Source: Desulfobaculum bizertense DSM 18034 (GTDB taxonomy: Bacteria > Desulfobacterota > Desulfovibrionia > Desulfovibrionales > Desulfovibrionaceae). Taken from it: a stretch of DNA of 64,000 nt. Under the pieces are notes generated by a model that saw nothing but the letters and a program-made list of their open reading frames with translations, made no database searches and had not been told where the DNA came from. The position numbers were made by a program, and so were the translations under genes. Of this stretch, positions 1 through 7,418 are shown one piece after another (positions within the stretch are counted from its first letter, which is position 1; the number at the start of each line of letters is the position of its first letter). The stretch is from positions 1 through 64,000 of the forward strand of contig NZ_FUYA01000009.1 of NCBI RefSeq assembly GCF_900167065.1, read 5' to 3'.

Positions 1-156
1 TAGGCCGAAAAAAAGGGGCCGGATGAAGGGGAAAGCCAAAGGCTTTCACTCATCCGGCCCCTTTTATTTCGGGCGAAAGCGGGATTCCCAAGGGCCTCGT
101 CCTTGGGCGGGGTCAAGGGGCGGCGCCCCTTGCAGAGCACGAGACGGAGTCTCGTA
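1..156 (-). repeat. 156-bp repeat element, copy 1, ending in a terminator-like hairpin
   Basis: Exact reverse complement of 10267-10422. Read on the minus strand it begins 43 bases after the stop of the PsiE-like gene. It carries a 7-bp-arm hairpin (ACGAGAC/GTCTCGT), a CAAGGGGCG/CGCCCCTTG palindrome, a CCAAGG/CCTTGG pair, and a long GC-rich hairpin with arms GGGGCCGGATGA/TCATCCGGCCCC followed by a T run. The outer hairpin would act as a rho-independent terminator. Identity is by direct reading; how many copies the rest of the genome has cannot be seen here. Confidence 0.9.
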
Positions 157-199
157 TCACCCCACCCACCCTAAAAAAAATAACACGCTCTTCTATACC

Positions 200-784
200 T
201 TACTCATCAGCCTGAGGCTTTTCTTTCTTTTGAGTTTTAGACTTGCTTGGCCGAAAGAGCGGAGGGCGAGGAGGGACGACGCAGTCGGTGTCGTTCGGGT
301 GAGAAGAACACTCGAGGAGGTTCTCAGCGAGCCAGAAGCTGACACTGAGGGCGATAATAACGGCGCCTGTTCCCCAGATGTACTCAGAGGAGACCTTTGA
401 ATAGTCAAAAATGATGACTTTTCGTGCGGCAGCCATAAGCGCAGTAGCGAGAACGAGCCGAACGTGAATGACTTCATCCTGCAGATATAAGATGATGTTG
501 AGAAATATTTCGATAGCGATGAGGACGGCGAGAAAAGCGGCGAAGGTGTCCAGGATGTCGTTCAGGTTAAGGAGGTAAAAGGGCGGCTCCTTAATTTTCT
601 GATAAAGTACGAGAAGGACGTCAAAGACGCCCCAGACGATAACGAGGGTCATGAGGATCGCGAGGGCGCGGACAGCTTGACGGATTATTTTGGAGAGGAA
701 GATAATAAGTGGTTCTTCTCCGAGAAAGTGAGTGTCGAAGCCTTCTGATTCACCGTGAAAGACGCGCATTCTTTTGTTCGGCAT
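200..784 (-). CDS. PsiE-like phosphate-starvation-inducible membrane protein
   Basis: A 194-residue inner-membrane protein with about four hydrophobic segments, roughly residues 30-60, 75-100, 105-120 and 135-155. The spacing and the LILYLQDEVIHVRLVLATAL-type middle resemble the PsiE family (phosphate-starvation-inducible E), whose molecular role is not established. I chose the ATG at 784 because CAGGAGGTT lies just upstream; the open frame continues to 874 but without a better ribosome site. The C-terminal 35 residues are charged and Lys/Pro-rich, so probably cytosolic. It is monocistronic and is followed by the 156-bp repeat with its terminator hairpin. The family call is from memory of the pattern. 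Confidence 0.65.
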   Translation of the reverse strand: MPNKRMRVFHGESEGFDTHFLGEEPLIIFLSKIIRQAVRALAILMTLVIVWGVFDVLLVLYQKIKEPPFYLLNLNDILDTFAAFLAVLIAIEIFLNIILYLQDEVIHVRLVLATALMAAARKVIIFDYSKVSSEYIWGTGAVIIALSVSFWLAENLLECSSHPNDTDCVVPPRPPLFRPSKSKTQKKEKPQADE

Positions 785-958
785 CGGGGCCAACCTCCTG
801 AGTGGGGGATCGTAGTATGGTGTAACTATAGCGTGAACTTGCAAGAGAGAAAAGAGGCGTAATGCGAGGTGCATGCGCTTGCAGGATCTGGCGGAGGCCT
901 TTATAGCTTGAGGAAAAGCAAAGAACTCCTGTGAAAATTGGAGGACATGGAGAAAGAT

Positions 959-1345
959 ATGGATATTTTCAAAAAATTAATGATGGCGTGTTTGCTTCTG
1001 GCGTTGCCGTTGCAGCAGGGATGTGCAGTACTTGCTGCAGGTGCTGTAGCAGGTGGAGGAACGTACGTGTATACAACGGGGCAGCTTGTACGGACGTATA
1101 ATGCAAGCCTTGATACGAGCTACGAAGCAACGGTGCGTGCTGCTCGTCGCCTGAACTTAAAGGTGAATGACCGGGTACTGAATTTGAGTAGTGCTTCCGT
1201 GAATGGCCATGATAAGGACAGACGTTTCTGGATTTCGTTGAAATCGGAAAATCCACGAGTGACGAAAATCAGTGTTCGCGTTGGCGTGCTGGGAGACGAG
1301 GCTGCATCACGGAGAATCCATGAAGCGATAGCCCGTAGTCTGTAG
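959..1345 (+). CDS. DUF3568-like small lipoprotein
   Basis: A predicted lipoprotein of 128 residues. The N-terminus MDIFKKLMMACLLLALPLQQ is followed by GC, giving a lipobox-like LQQGC with an unusual Gln before the Gly. The mature part starts with an Ala/Gly-rich segment (VLAAGAVAGGGTYVY), then a short alpha/beta domain with a conserved-looking Tyr-x-Ala pattern and a basic C-terminus. This layout fits the DUF3568 family of proteobacterial lipoproteins of unknown function. Starts at 938 (TTG) and 947 (ATG) are also open; 959 is preferred because GGAG lies six bases upstream. A terminator follows at once, so it is probably transcribed alone. Confidence 0.6.
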   Translation: MDIFKKLMMACLLLALPLQQGCAVLAAGAVAGGGTYVYTTGQLVRTYNASLDTSYEATVRAARRLNLKVNDRVLNLSSASVNGHDKDRRFWISLKSENPRVTKISVRVGVLGDEAASRRIHEAIARSL

Positions 1346-1361
1346 AAAAAGAGAGAGAATG

Positions 1362-1393
1362 AAGCCCCTCATAGTTGGTGAGGGGCTTTTTTT
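1362..1393 (+). terminator. rho-independent terminator after the DUF3568-like gene
   Basis: Arms AAGCCCCTCA/TGAGGGGCTT with a 7-base loop and a run of T. Confidence 0.85.
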
Positions 1394-1476
1394 GTGCAAA
1401 AAAGTGTGCAATCTTGTGCAGTAAGGAAGAAGTGGAGGGAATTGCACAGTTGCACAGATGTGCGCAGGATTGCACA
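1393..1476. promoter_or_regulatory. cluster of TGTGCA/TGCACA hexamers
   Basis: Three TGTGCA copies (1393, 1405, 1415) are followed by three TGCACA copies (1443, 1451, 1471) and one variant TGCGCA (1461). Most are 8-12 bases apart, close to one helical turn. The cluster lies in the otherwise empty stretch upstream of the VWA-OmpA gene and could be an operator array for an unidentified regulator. The repeats are seen; the function is inferred. Confidence 0.45.
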
Positions 1477-1556
1477 AAAATATGAAAAGAAAACAGAAAA
1501 AGAAGAAATATTTGTAAGTATCTGAAAAAATTCATGTCCAAGAAAAATTTTAAAGA

Positions 1557-1585
1557 TGGAATGAATTTGGAATCTTACGTATAAT
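1557..1585 (+). promoter_or_regulatory. candidate sigma-70-type promoter for the VWA-OmpA gene
   Basis: TATAAT at 1580-1585 is a perfect -10 box. A poor -35 (TGGAAT, 1557-1562) lies 17 bases upstream. It would give a 5' leader of about 230 bases before the ATG at 1820, in which I see no gene. Confidence 0.4.
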
Positions 1586-1819
1586 ATAAGAACTCAGATA
1601 TCCATCTCGCTGTAATCTTTGGAATGTTCTGTGCAAAATGCGGTCAGAAAGAAAATCGAAAAGCCGACCGTCATCTTCTGAGAAGCGACAGAAAAGTGAT
1701 GTTCCCCTTTGAATAGAATTGCATTTCTGGTAGAATCCAAGAGTGGAGCCGTGTCTGGCAATGGCGTCTCCCTAGGGCGTCGCCGAGGATGAATTACAAA
1801 GAACGAGGAGTGAGACATT

Positions 1820-2848
1820 ATGATTCGGATGAGAATGAAATCGTTGGTCACACTGGCATTCGTCGGCGTGTTCCTGATGTGCATTGCGAGCGTCGCAAGT
1901 GCACGGGTAGAGCTTGTGCCTAAGGCAGATAGCTTCACCCTGTTCCAGGACTATTCCGGCTCAATGGCAATGAAGCATCAGGATCTTGGTGAAGAGAAGA
2001 TCGTGCTTGCAAAGCATTTCCTGCAGCGGTTCAACGAAAACGTACCGGACCGCGATTATGAAGCACGTTTCTACACCAGCTCCCCATACAAATGGATGCT
2101 TGGTGGCAAATATGACCGAGATATCATGGGTCGCACCATTGATAAGCTCAACACTGGTTACACAGTTTCCAACCGTCTGACCGCTCTTGGTCGTGACATG
2201 GGCAAGCTTGATTCCGCTATTACAGACATGAAGAAAAAGAATGCTATCATTCTGGTGTCTGACGGCGAAAACAATCTTGGCATGGATCCTGTTGAAGAAG
2301 CACGTCAGCTGTATGCCAATCACCCCGGTGAAATGTGCATCCACGTTGTTTCTTTTGCAGACACAGAAGAAGGTCAGAAGACTCTTGATGACATCGCAGC
2401 ACTGAATCCTTGCTCCGTGTCCGTGTACGGCCCTGATCTGCTGTGCAACGACGACGCCATGAAGGATTTTGTCAAGCGCGTCTTCTTTGACGAAGTTATG
2501 GTTGACGACGAAGAGGTTATCCCCCTGCGCATCAACTTCGACTTTGACTCTGCAAAGATTCGTCCTGACATGATGCCTATTCTTGATGAGGCCGCAGAGC
2601 TGATCAAGAAGCACGAAGGCATGGCTGGCGTCATCCTTGAAGGTCATACTTGTAACATCGGTACCGAAGAATACAACATGGGCCTGTCACAGCGTCGTGC
2701 TGACTCTGTGAAGAAGTACCTCGTTGATCACGGTGTTGATGGCAACATGCTGAGCACCAAGGCATATGGCGAAAGTATGCCGAAGTACGACAACAATACG
2801 AAGGAAGGCCGTCGCCTGAACCGTCGTGTTGAAATCGTCTTCGAATAA
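1820..2848 (+). CDS. VWA-OmpA fusion, periplasmic/outer-membrane protein
   Basis: 342 residues. A signal peptide (about 1-28, ending ASVASA-R) is followed by a von Willebrand factor A-like domain (about 35-210) with a MIDAS-type D44-Y-S-G-S48 motif and a later LVSDGENN. The C-terminal OmpA domain is about 235-342, with NFDFDSAKI at its start and NRRVEIVFE at its end. OmpA domains bind peptidoglycan diaminopimelate, so the protein probably tethers to the cell wall while the VWA part binds a partner. In the usual GHTDN motif the Asp is replaced by Cys278 (GHTCN), while the Arg of LSQRR is kept. Cys198 and Cys209 may pair. Start supported by GAGGAG about 13 bases upstream. It is transcribed alone and has its own terminator. 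Confidence 0.85.
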   Translation: MIRMRMKSLVTLAFVGVFLMCIASVASARVELVPKADSFTLFQDYSGSMAMKHQDLGEEKIVLAKHFLQRFNENVPDRDYEARFYTSSPYKWMLGGKYDRDIMGRTIDKLNTGYTVSNRLTALGRDMGKLDSAITDMKKKNAIILVSDGENNLGMDPVEEARQLYANHPGEMCIHVVSFADTEEGQKTLDDIAALNPCSVSVYGPDLLCNDDAMKDFVKRVFFDEVMVDDEEVIPLRINFDFDSAKIRPDMMPILDEAAELIKKHEGMAGVILEGHTCNIGTEEYNMGLSQRRADSVKKYLVDHGVDGNMLSTKAYGESMPKYDNNTKEGRRLNRRVEIVFE

Positions 2849-2862
2849 GTCAAAACCGTTAC

Positions 2863-2900
2863 GGGCCGTGGGTTTTCATTGAGAGCCCACGGCTCTTTTT
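2863..2900 (+). terminator. rho-independent terminator after VWA-OmpA
   Basis: GCCGTGGG and CCCACGGC arms around a 13-base loop, then CTCTTTTTC. Confidence 0.85.
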
Positions 2901-2936
2901 CTTGCTCAAAATCCATTGACCGGGTAAGGAGAGCAT

Positions 2937-3737
2937 GTGACTGAAAAGCAGATTGTACATTCAAAACCCGGTGTCGTATGGGGCGTGCTTGCTGCCGTGA
3001 TCGTTGTAGCAGGCATTGTTGCGTGGCAATTCTTTGGGAAGACAGAGCAAACGGCTCAGAGTGTCCCCAAGAAGCCCGCACCTGCTCAGGTTGTGACGGA
3101 GAAAAAGGTGCCTCCTGTCCCGCCAGCAGTCCCAGAAGCTTCGGAGCAGAAAGCTCCTGAAGAAAAAAAATTAGCACCAGAGCCTAGCCCAGAGAAAAAA
3201 GTCGCGACGACACCTCAATCTGCCTCTCCTGCTCCTGCTGTTGCTACAGCTTCCAAAGTTCAAAAAAAGTCTCCTGCCAAAAAGTCTCTCAAGAAAAAGC
3301 TCCCGACCAAGGCTGAGGTCGCAAAGAAGACCTATAGTCACAAGGTAAGAACCCACGCAAAGGCAAAACGTCCTGCTCCTCTCAAGGGGAAGGCAACTAT
3401 TCAGGCTGCCACAACACGTTTTGAAAAATTTGCTGGATTCTGGGTGGAGAAGATAAGCCGTAACCTTCGATTTACCCGCTCCAAGATGAATATCCGGCAA
3501 GAAAGTGGGGTGTGGGTTGCAAGCTTTGTTTCTGTTCCAAAGACTAATCTCTGTATGAAAGTGAAACCAAGTCCTTCTGGGATTTGTCCCTACGTGGGGA
3601 TACTTCGCTACCGGGAGGAAATCTTTGAGGCCCGTGGTGATTCGCGTGAGAGCGTGGCCCAGGGACCCTTTAGACAGGTGAAGACCCGGCGCGTTACGGA
3701 AATATTCCGTTTCGACAAGGGGCGTTGGAAAAACTAG
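2937..3737 (+). CDS. membrane-anchored Lys/Pro/Ala-rich protein of unknown function
   Basis: 266 residues with a GTG start preceded by AAGGAG. One N-terminal transmembrane helix (about residues 12-30, VVWGVLAAVIVVAGIVAWQF) leaves the rest in the periplasm. Residues 40-150 are low-complexity Lys/Pro/Ala/Glu, reminiscent of TonB-type or FtsN-type spacers that cross the periplasm. A compact C-terminal domain (about 160-266) has two Cys close together (NLCMKVKPSPSGIC) that could form a disulfide. I do not recognise this domain. The N-in single-anchor layout suggests an envelope-spanning or wall-associated role. It is flanked by terminators on both sides, so it is monocistronic. Confidence 0.75.
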   Translation: MTEKQIVHSKPGVVWGVLAAVIVVAGIVAWQFFGKTEQTAQSVPKKPAPAQVVTEKKVPPVPPAVPEASEQKAPEEKKLAPEPSPEKKVATTPQSASPAPAVATASKVQKKSPAKKSLKKKLPTKAEVAKKTYSHKVRTHAKAKRPAPLKGKATIQAATTRFEKFAGFWVEKISRNLRFTRSKMNIRQESGVWVASFVSVPKTNLCMKVKPSPSGICPYVGILRYREEIFEARGDSRESVAQGPFRQVKTRRVTEIFRFDKGRWKN

Positions 3738-3756
3738 GGAAATTCTGCATGAATTT

Positions 3757-3792
3757 ATGGCGTGTCACTGCGAGGTGGCACGCCTTTTTTTG
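3757..3792 (+). terminator. rho-independent terminator
   Basis: GGCGTGTCACTGC.. pairs imperfectly with ..GGTGGCACGCC and is followed by seven T. Confidence 0.75.
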
Positions 3793-4185
3793 GCCCTTTG
3801 GGAAAATATTGTATGTTGCGAAAAAATTCCCATATGATTGAGGATGTTAGAACCGCTTATATTCTTTTCATGATGATCGCAGGTCAATGTAAGTGAAAAA
3901 GAGGACAGGAAAAAAGAGGGTGAATTGCCGTTAATGGCTGAGGGTGAAGAAAAAAACGTCTGCATCTGTGCGTGATTTAGGAGAAGAAAAGACAACGATA
4001 CAGAGAGCAAACTTTCCTTTTACAAAGCTGGAAATTGTGAAGTATATTGAAAATTTTATCAATAAAATCATTGCACAAGCAGTTACTGTCCCATTCTTCG
4101 CCTTGTCACAGTGCGCGCCATGCCGTATAGGTATGGCTCGTTACAGTCAAATTTTCCTGAACGATATATAGATTGGAGGATTAAT
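3793..4185. other. intergenic stretch without a convincing gene
   Basis: AT-rich. A short open frame at 3944-4171 has no ribosome site and no recognisable product, so I do not call it. The last part carries the GGAGG that serves the next gene. No clear promoter was found. Confidence 0.5.
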
Positions 4186-4614
4186 ATGAGCGCTGCTGAA
4201 AAGATTCGCCACATTGGCAAGCCTTCTGTTGTTACCGAGCCAGCACCGGAAGCTGTTGAGATCATGGAAAAAACAAAGAAAGATATGGGTAAGGTTGCCC
4301 TGATCGTTTCTATTCTTTCTGTTGTTCTCCTCGTTGTGTTCTTCTTCGGACTGAATCAGAACCTGACCAGTCTGAATCAGCAGGTTTCCGTTATCCCCGG
4401 CATCCAGAACCAGATTGCCACTATGGAAACTGACCTTGCAACGCTGAAAGACCTTCCTTCCCAGACCCGCCGTATGGTTGTTGGTACCATGCTTGACGAG
4501 ATGGCTCAGAAAGCAAACTTCCTCGGTGGTCAGATGGAAGACGAGGCTCAGGCCGCCAAGCTGCAGGAAGCTATGAAGCTGATCCAGGGTGTTCAGGCTG
4601 ACATGCAGAAGTAG
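4186..4614 (+). CDS. single-pass membrane protein with coiled-coil, unknown function
   Basis: 142 residues starting at an ATG with TTGGAGGATTAAT upstream, which decides this start over the longer open frame. A hydrophilic N-terminus (1-36) is followed by one transmembrane helix (about 37-57, VALIVSILSVVLLVVFFFGL) and a C-terminal region rich in Gln/Leu heptads (SLNQQVSVIPGIQNQI), predicted to be a coiled coil. No catalytic motif. The layout is like small stator or scaffold proteins, but I do not recognise the family. It is monocistronic: strong terminators lie on both sides. Confidence 0.75.
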   Translation: MSAAEKIRHIGKPSVVTEPAPEAVEIMEKTKKDMGKVALIVSILSVVLLVVFFFGLNQNLTSLNQQVSVIPGIQNQIATMETDLATLKDLPSQTRRMVVGTMLDEMAQKANFLGGQMEDEAQAAKLQEAMKLIQGVQADMQK

Positions 4615-4636
4615 TTCTTTTTGACTACGATTTTAT

Positions 4637-4670
4637 GGGCGGAAGGATGCAGTGCCTTCCGCCTTTTTTT
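4637..4670 (+). terminator. rho-independent terminator
   Basis: GGCGGAAGG/CCTTCCGCC arms and seven T. Confidence 0.9.
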
Positions 4671-4718
4671 CTTTTGTGCCATACTCAGCAGAGACCTTTG
4701 AGAGAGGAGGCTGAGAGA

Positions 4719-5021
4719 ATGGCCAGTAATTCTGACGTGGAACTTGGTGAGCTGCTGTCGGTAGCGTCGCAGGAAAAGGTGTGGGATGAACACCGGAGTA
4801 CGGTCTACAACTATGAGCTGTATCTGGGTGATTCAGACGGGTACGTACTCCGCATGGACACTTATGAAAAATCGTGTGGTCGGAATTTTTGCTTACGATT
4901 TAAAAATCTCGAGGACGCCCAGGCATACCTGAATCAGGATGCAGATGAAGCGTTGCTGCAAAAACTTTTTTCGCAAGGTGTTCTTGAGCGCTGTTCGTCG
5001 GATGACGATACAAAGAAATAA
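4719..5021 (+). CDS. small acidic protein of unknown function
   Basis: 100 residues. The ATG at 4719 follows GAGAGGAGGCTGAGAGA, a good ribosome site; the frame is open further back but that part overlaps the preceding terminator. No signal peptide or membrane segment, so cytosolic. Cys67 and Cys73 sit in a basic stretch (KSCGRNFCLRFKN), and the C-terminus ends in an acidic tail (SSDDDTKK). Not recognised. Confidence 0.65.
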   Translation: MASNSDVELGELLSVASQEKVWDEHRSTVYNYELYLGDSDGYVLRMDTYEKSCGRNFCLRFKNLEDAQAYLNQDADEALLQKLFSQGVLERCSSDDDTKK

Positions 5022-5022
5022 G

Positions 5023-5050
5023 AAAAGCCCCGATTGACGGGGCTTTTTTT
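5023..5050. terminator. bidirectional terminator between convergent genes
   Basis: AAAGCCCC/GGGGCTTT hairpin with T runs reading both ways; its T run overlaps the stop of the minus-strand gene. Confidence 0.85.
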
Positions 5051-5955
5051 TATGCATCAGGGAAAATCATTTTTCCGCTTTCAGTGAGGTCGTAGCCACT
5101 GAGCGTTTCCGCAAGCTCTTTGAATTCACTGTCCGTGAGCATATTGATAAACTGCTGGACTGGCTTTTCAAAGAAGCGGTCTTTTGGAATAAGTAAATCA
5201 AAGCGCTCCCAGCCGATGGGGATGGCGTCAAGACCAAGAAGTTTGGCAACGGCTTCAATTCCGGGACCAAGATCGGCCTGACCAGAAAGGACTTCGAGAC
5301 CGACATCCATGTGTTTGGCCCGTTCGTCGTCATAGCCGGGCAGGTCCGCAGGGGAAATACCGTGCTCCTTGAGCAGGCTGTCGAAGAGCAGGCGGGTGCC
5401 AGTGCTCTTCGGGCGGTTGGCAACGCGAAGCTGCCCACCTTTGAGGTCTGCAATGCCCGTAATGCCTTGAGGATTTCCGGGCTTGAGGTACAGGCACTGC
5501 CTTCGGCGACAGAAGTTGACGACAGCAGGTTGCTCCCGAAGCTCTTCTGCAGCAAAAGAGAAGTTGTATTCTTTTCCGTCCTGTTCCGCGAGATGGCTGG
5601 CGGCCATGTGGCAAACGCCCCGGTGCAGGGCTTTGATGCCGCCCATGCTCCCAAGGTTGCCAAAGACGGCGACCTCGTCGGGATAGCGTTTCATATAGAG
5701 GCTGAGTGCCTTTTCCAAAAGCAGGTCATTGGAGCCAGCAATAACCAGAAGGCCCTGAAGGCTGCTGGCCTGGATGGTTGAAGGATAATTGATTGTTCTG
5801 TTTTCGACCCACTGCTCGACAAGATGCTCAGGGAAAAGCCATTTTCCGGTAACCTTGGAGGCAGGGAGGCCTTTGTCGGAAATAAGTGAATAGATCATCT
5901 TTTCGTTGACCCCAAGGTACTGGGCAACTTCTTTTGTCGAGAGCAGTTTTTTCAT
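5050..5955 (-). CDS. HTH (excisionase-type) regulator with periplasmic-binding-like effector domain
   Basis: 301 residues from the ATG at 5955 (seven bases after AAGGA; an ATG six bases earlier is too close to it). Residues 1-50 form a MerR/excisionase-type helix-turn-helix (LLSTKEVAQYLGVNEKMIYS), usual for DNA binding. Residues 75-290 form a substrate-binding fold of the PBP_like/COG1910 type (related to molybdate/tungstate-binding proteins), with RPKSTGTRLLFDSLL and LGPGIEAVAKLLGLD as typical segments. Such proteins are cytosolic regulators, often annotated as molybdate-binding. The ligand here is not known. It is divergent from the LivK-like signalling operon and may control it. It could also act on the Mo/W genes 5 kb away. 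Confidence 0.75.
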   Translation of the reverse strand: MKKLLSTKEVAQYLGVNEKMIYSLISDKGLPASKVTGKWLFPEHLVEQWVENRTINYPSTIQASSLQGLLVIAGSNDLLLEKALSLYMKRYPDEVAVFGNLGSMGGIKALHRGVCHMAASHLAEQDGKEYNFSFAAEELREQPAVVNFCRRRQCLYLKPGNPQGITGIADLKGGQLRVANRPKSTGTRLLFDSLLKEHGISPADLPGYDDERAKHMDVGLEVLSGQADLGPGIEAVAKLLGLDAIPIGWERFDLLIPKDRFFEKPVQQFINMLTDSEFKELAETLSGYDLTESGKMIFPDA

Positions 5956-6177
5956 ACTCATATCCTTTCGTTTCTTCAGCAGCCTGAAATGATATATATT
6001 CGGGGGCACAATAGCTGGGAACACAGTGTATTGCAATATTGGGAGTTCAGGAGAAAGCCTCTTTGGCTGAAAAATCTGTGTCTCAAGGCAATATTCTTGA
6101 CCCGCGGGGGGAGTGTGCTATTTTCTGCCAGCTTTTGCGAAAGCATTGTGCAGAAGCGAAAAGAAGAAGGAGGACCT

Positions 6178-7410
6178 GTGAACCTTCGTCGTTATTTCTC
6201 TTTTTTATTTCTTTTTTTTACAATGTTCCTTGTGGTGGGATGCCAGAGTTTTACCTCTGGTGATGCTCACAATACAGAGAAGCAGGGAATCAAAAAAAAT
6301 GAAATACTTATTGGCTCCTCACTCCCTCTGGAAGGCGAAAGCGGCTTTCTTGGGAGGAAAACTTTGCGTGGTGCGTTGAGTTACATCAAGCATATCAACA
6401 GTAAAGGGGGAGTACATGGTCGAAAAATACGGATCATTATTAAAGATGATGCCTATGATCCGACTCTGTGTGTAAGCAACACGCAGAAGCTTATCATTGA
6501 AGATAAAGTCTTTTGTCTTTTCAATTATGTTGGGACGTCTACGACCGTGGGAATTATCCCTCTCGTGGAAGAGGCCCAGATTCCGCTTGTTGGTGTGTAC
6601 AGTGGCGCAGATGCCTTACGGAAGCCCTTTGTGCCATACATTATCAACATTCGTCCTTCCTATTTTCAGGAAAGCCAGCAGAGTATCCGACGCCTCGTGT
6701 CTTCGCTCGGCTTTTCCCGTATCGCTATTTTATATCAGTATGATGCCTATGGTTTTGATGGACTGAAAGGTGTCGAATTGGCAATGCGTCGCTATGGGAT
6801 GAAACCCGTTGCGTCCGGTTCCTACAGAAGAGAACGTCCAGATTTGCAGGCTGCGCTGACGCGAATTGCAGATTCCAGAGCTGAGGCTGTTGTGCTTATC
6901 GGAACTCCGGGGCCGAGCACTCAGTTTATCCGAGGATGCGCCGAAATGGGCTATCATCCGGTCTTTTTGAGTGACTCTTTTGTGGGCGCGCACGAGATGG
7001 CGCGGCGTCTCAAAGGTGTCTCCGCAACGCTTTTGCTTTCGCAGGTTTTGCCTCCTCCGTTTTTGCCTTCTGGAGAAGCCGCTCCGTATGCTCGAAAATA
7101 TGTCCAGCTTCTTGCTCAGTATTATCCGGATGAAGTCCCGGATATTGTGGGGTTTGAGGGCTATGTGAATGCTCGGGTGCTTGTGGAAGGGCTGAGGCGT
7201 TCTGGTCCTGACCTTTCCCGGTCCACATTTATTCAGGCTATTGAGACAATTCGGAACCAGTCTGTTGCGCCCGGCAAAGCTCTGAGCTTTAGTCAGGTCG
7301 ATCATCAGGGGCTTGATGAGGTCAATTTTATCTTGCTCCAGGATGGAACAAGCGAGGCTGTGACTGACTGGGATGCCTTACGGCAAGCCCTTCAGCGCAG
7401 GAAGAAGTAG
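6178..7410 (+). CDS. LivK-like substrate-binding lipoprotein (Peripla_BP_6)
   Basis: 410 residues with a GTG start just after AAGGAGGACCT. The N-terminus VNLRRYFSFLFLFFTMFLVV runs into GC, a lipobox (VVGC). The mature part is a type I periplasmic-binding fold of the branched-chain amino-acid family, with IGSSLPLEGESG near the start, GGVHGRKIRII, and later VVLIGTPGPSTQFIRG. Usually such a protein feeds an ABC permease, but none is nearby; instead a sensor kinase follows after 8 bases. This suggests the protein presents a ligand to the kinase's sensor domain, as TorT does for TorS. The ligand is unknown. It heads a three-gene operon. Confidence 0.85.
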   Translation: MNLRRYFSFLFLFFTMFLVVGCQSFTSGDAHNTEKQGIKKNEILIGSSLPLEGESGFLGRKTLRGALSYIKHINSKGGVHGRKIRIIIKDDAYDPTLCVSNTQKLIIEDKVFCLFNYVGTSTTVGIIPLVEEAQIPLVGVYSGADALRKPFVPYIINIRPSYFQESQQSIRRLVSSLGFSRIAILYQYDAYGFDGLKGVELAMRRYGMKPVASGSYRRERPDLQAALTRIADSRAEAVVLIGTPGPSTQFIRGCAEMGYHPVFLSDSFVGAHEMARRLKGVSATLLLSQVLPPPFLPSGEAAPYARKYVQLLAQYYPDEVPDIVGFEGYVNARVLVEGLRRSGPDLSRSTFIQAIETIRNQSVAPGKALSFSQVDHQGLDEVNFILLQDGTSEAVTDWDALRQALQRRKK

Positions 7411-7418
7411 AGGACGTC

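Noticed and set aside
23-400. Open frame reading out of repeat copy 1
   Set aside because: It runs through the hairpin repeat and antisense to the PsiE-like gene; no ribosome site.
1393-1476. CRISPR-like array
   Set aside because: The repeated word is six bases and spacers are 2-22 bases; no cas genes.
3944-4171. 75-codon open frame
   Set aside because: No ribosome site, AT-rich composition and no recognisable product.
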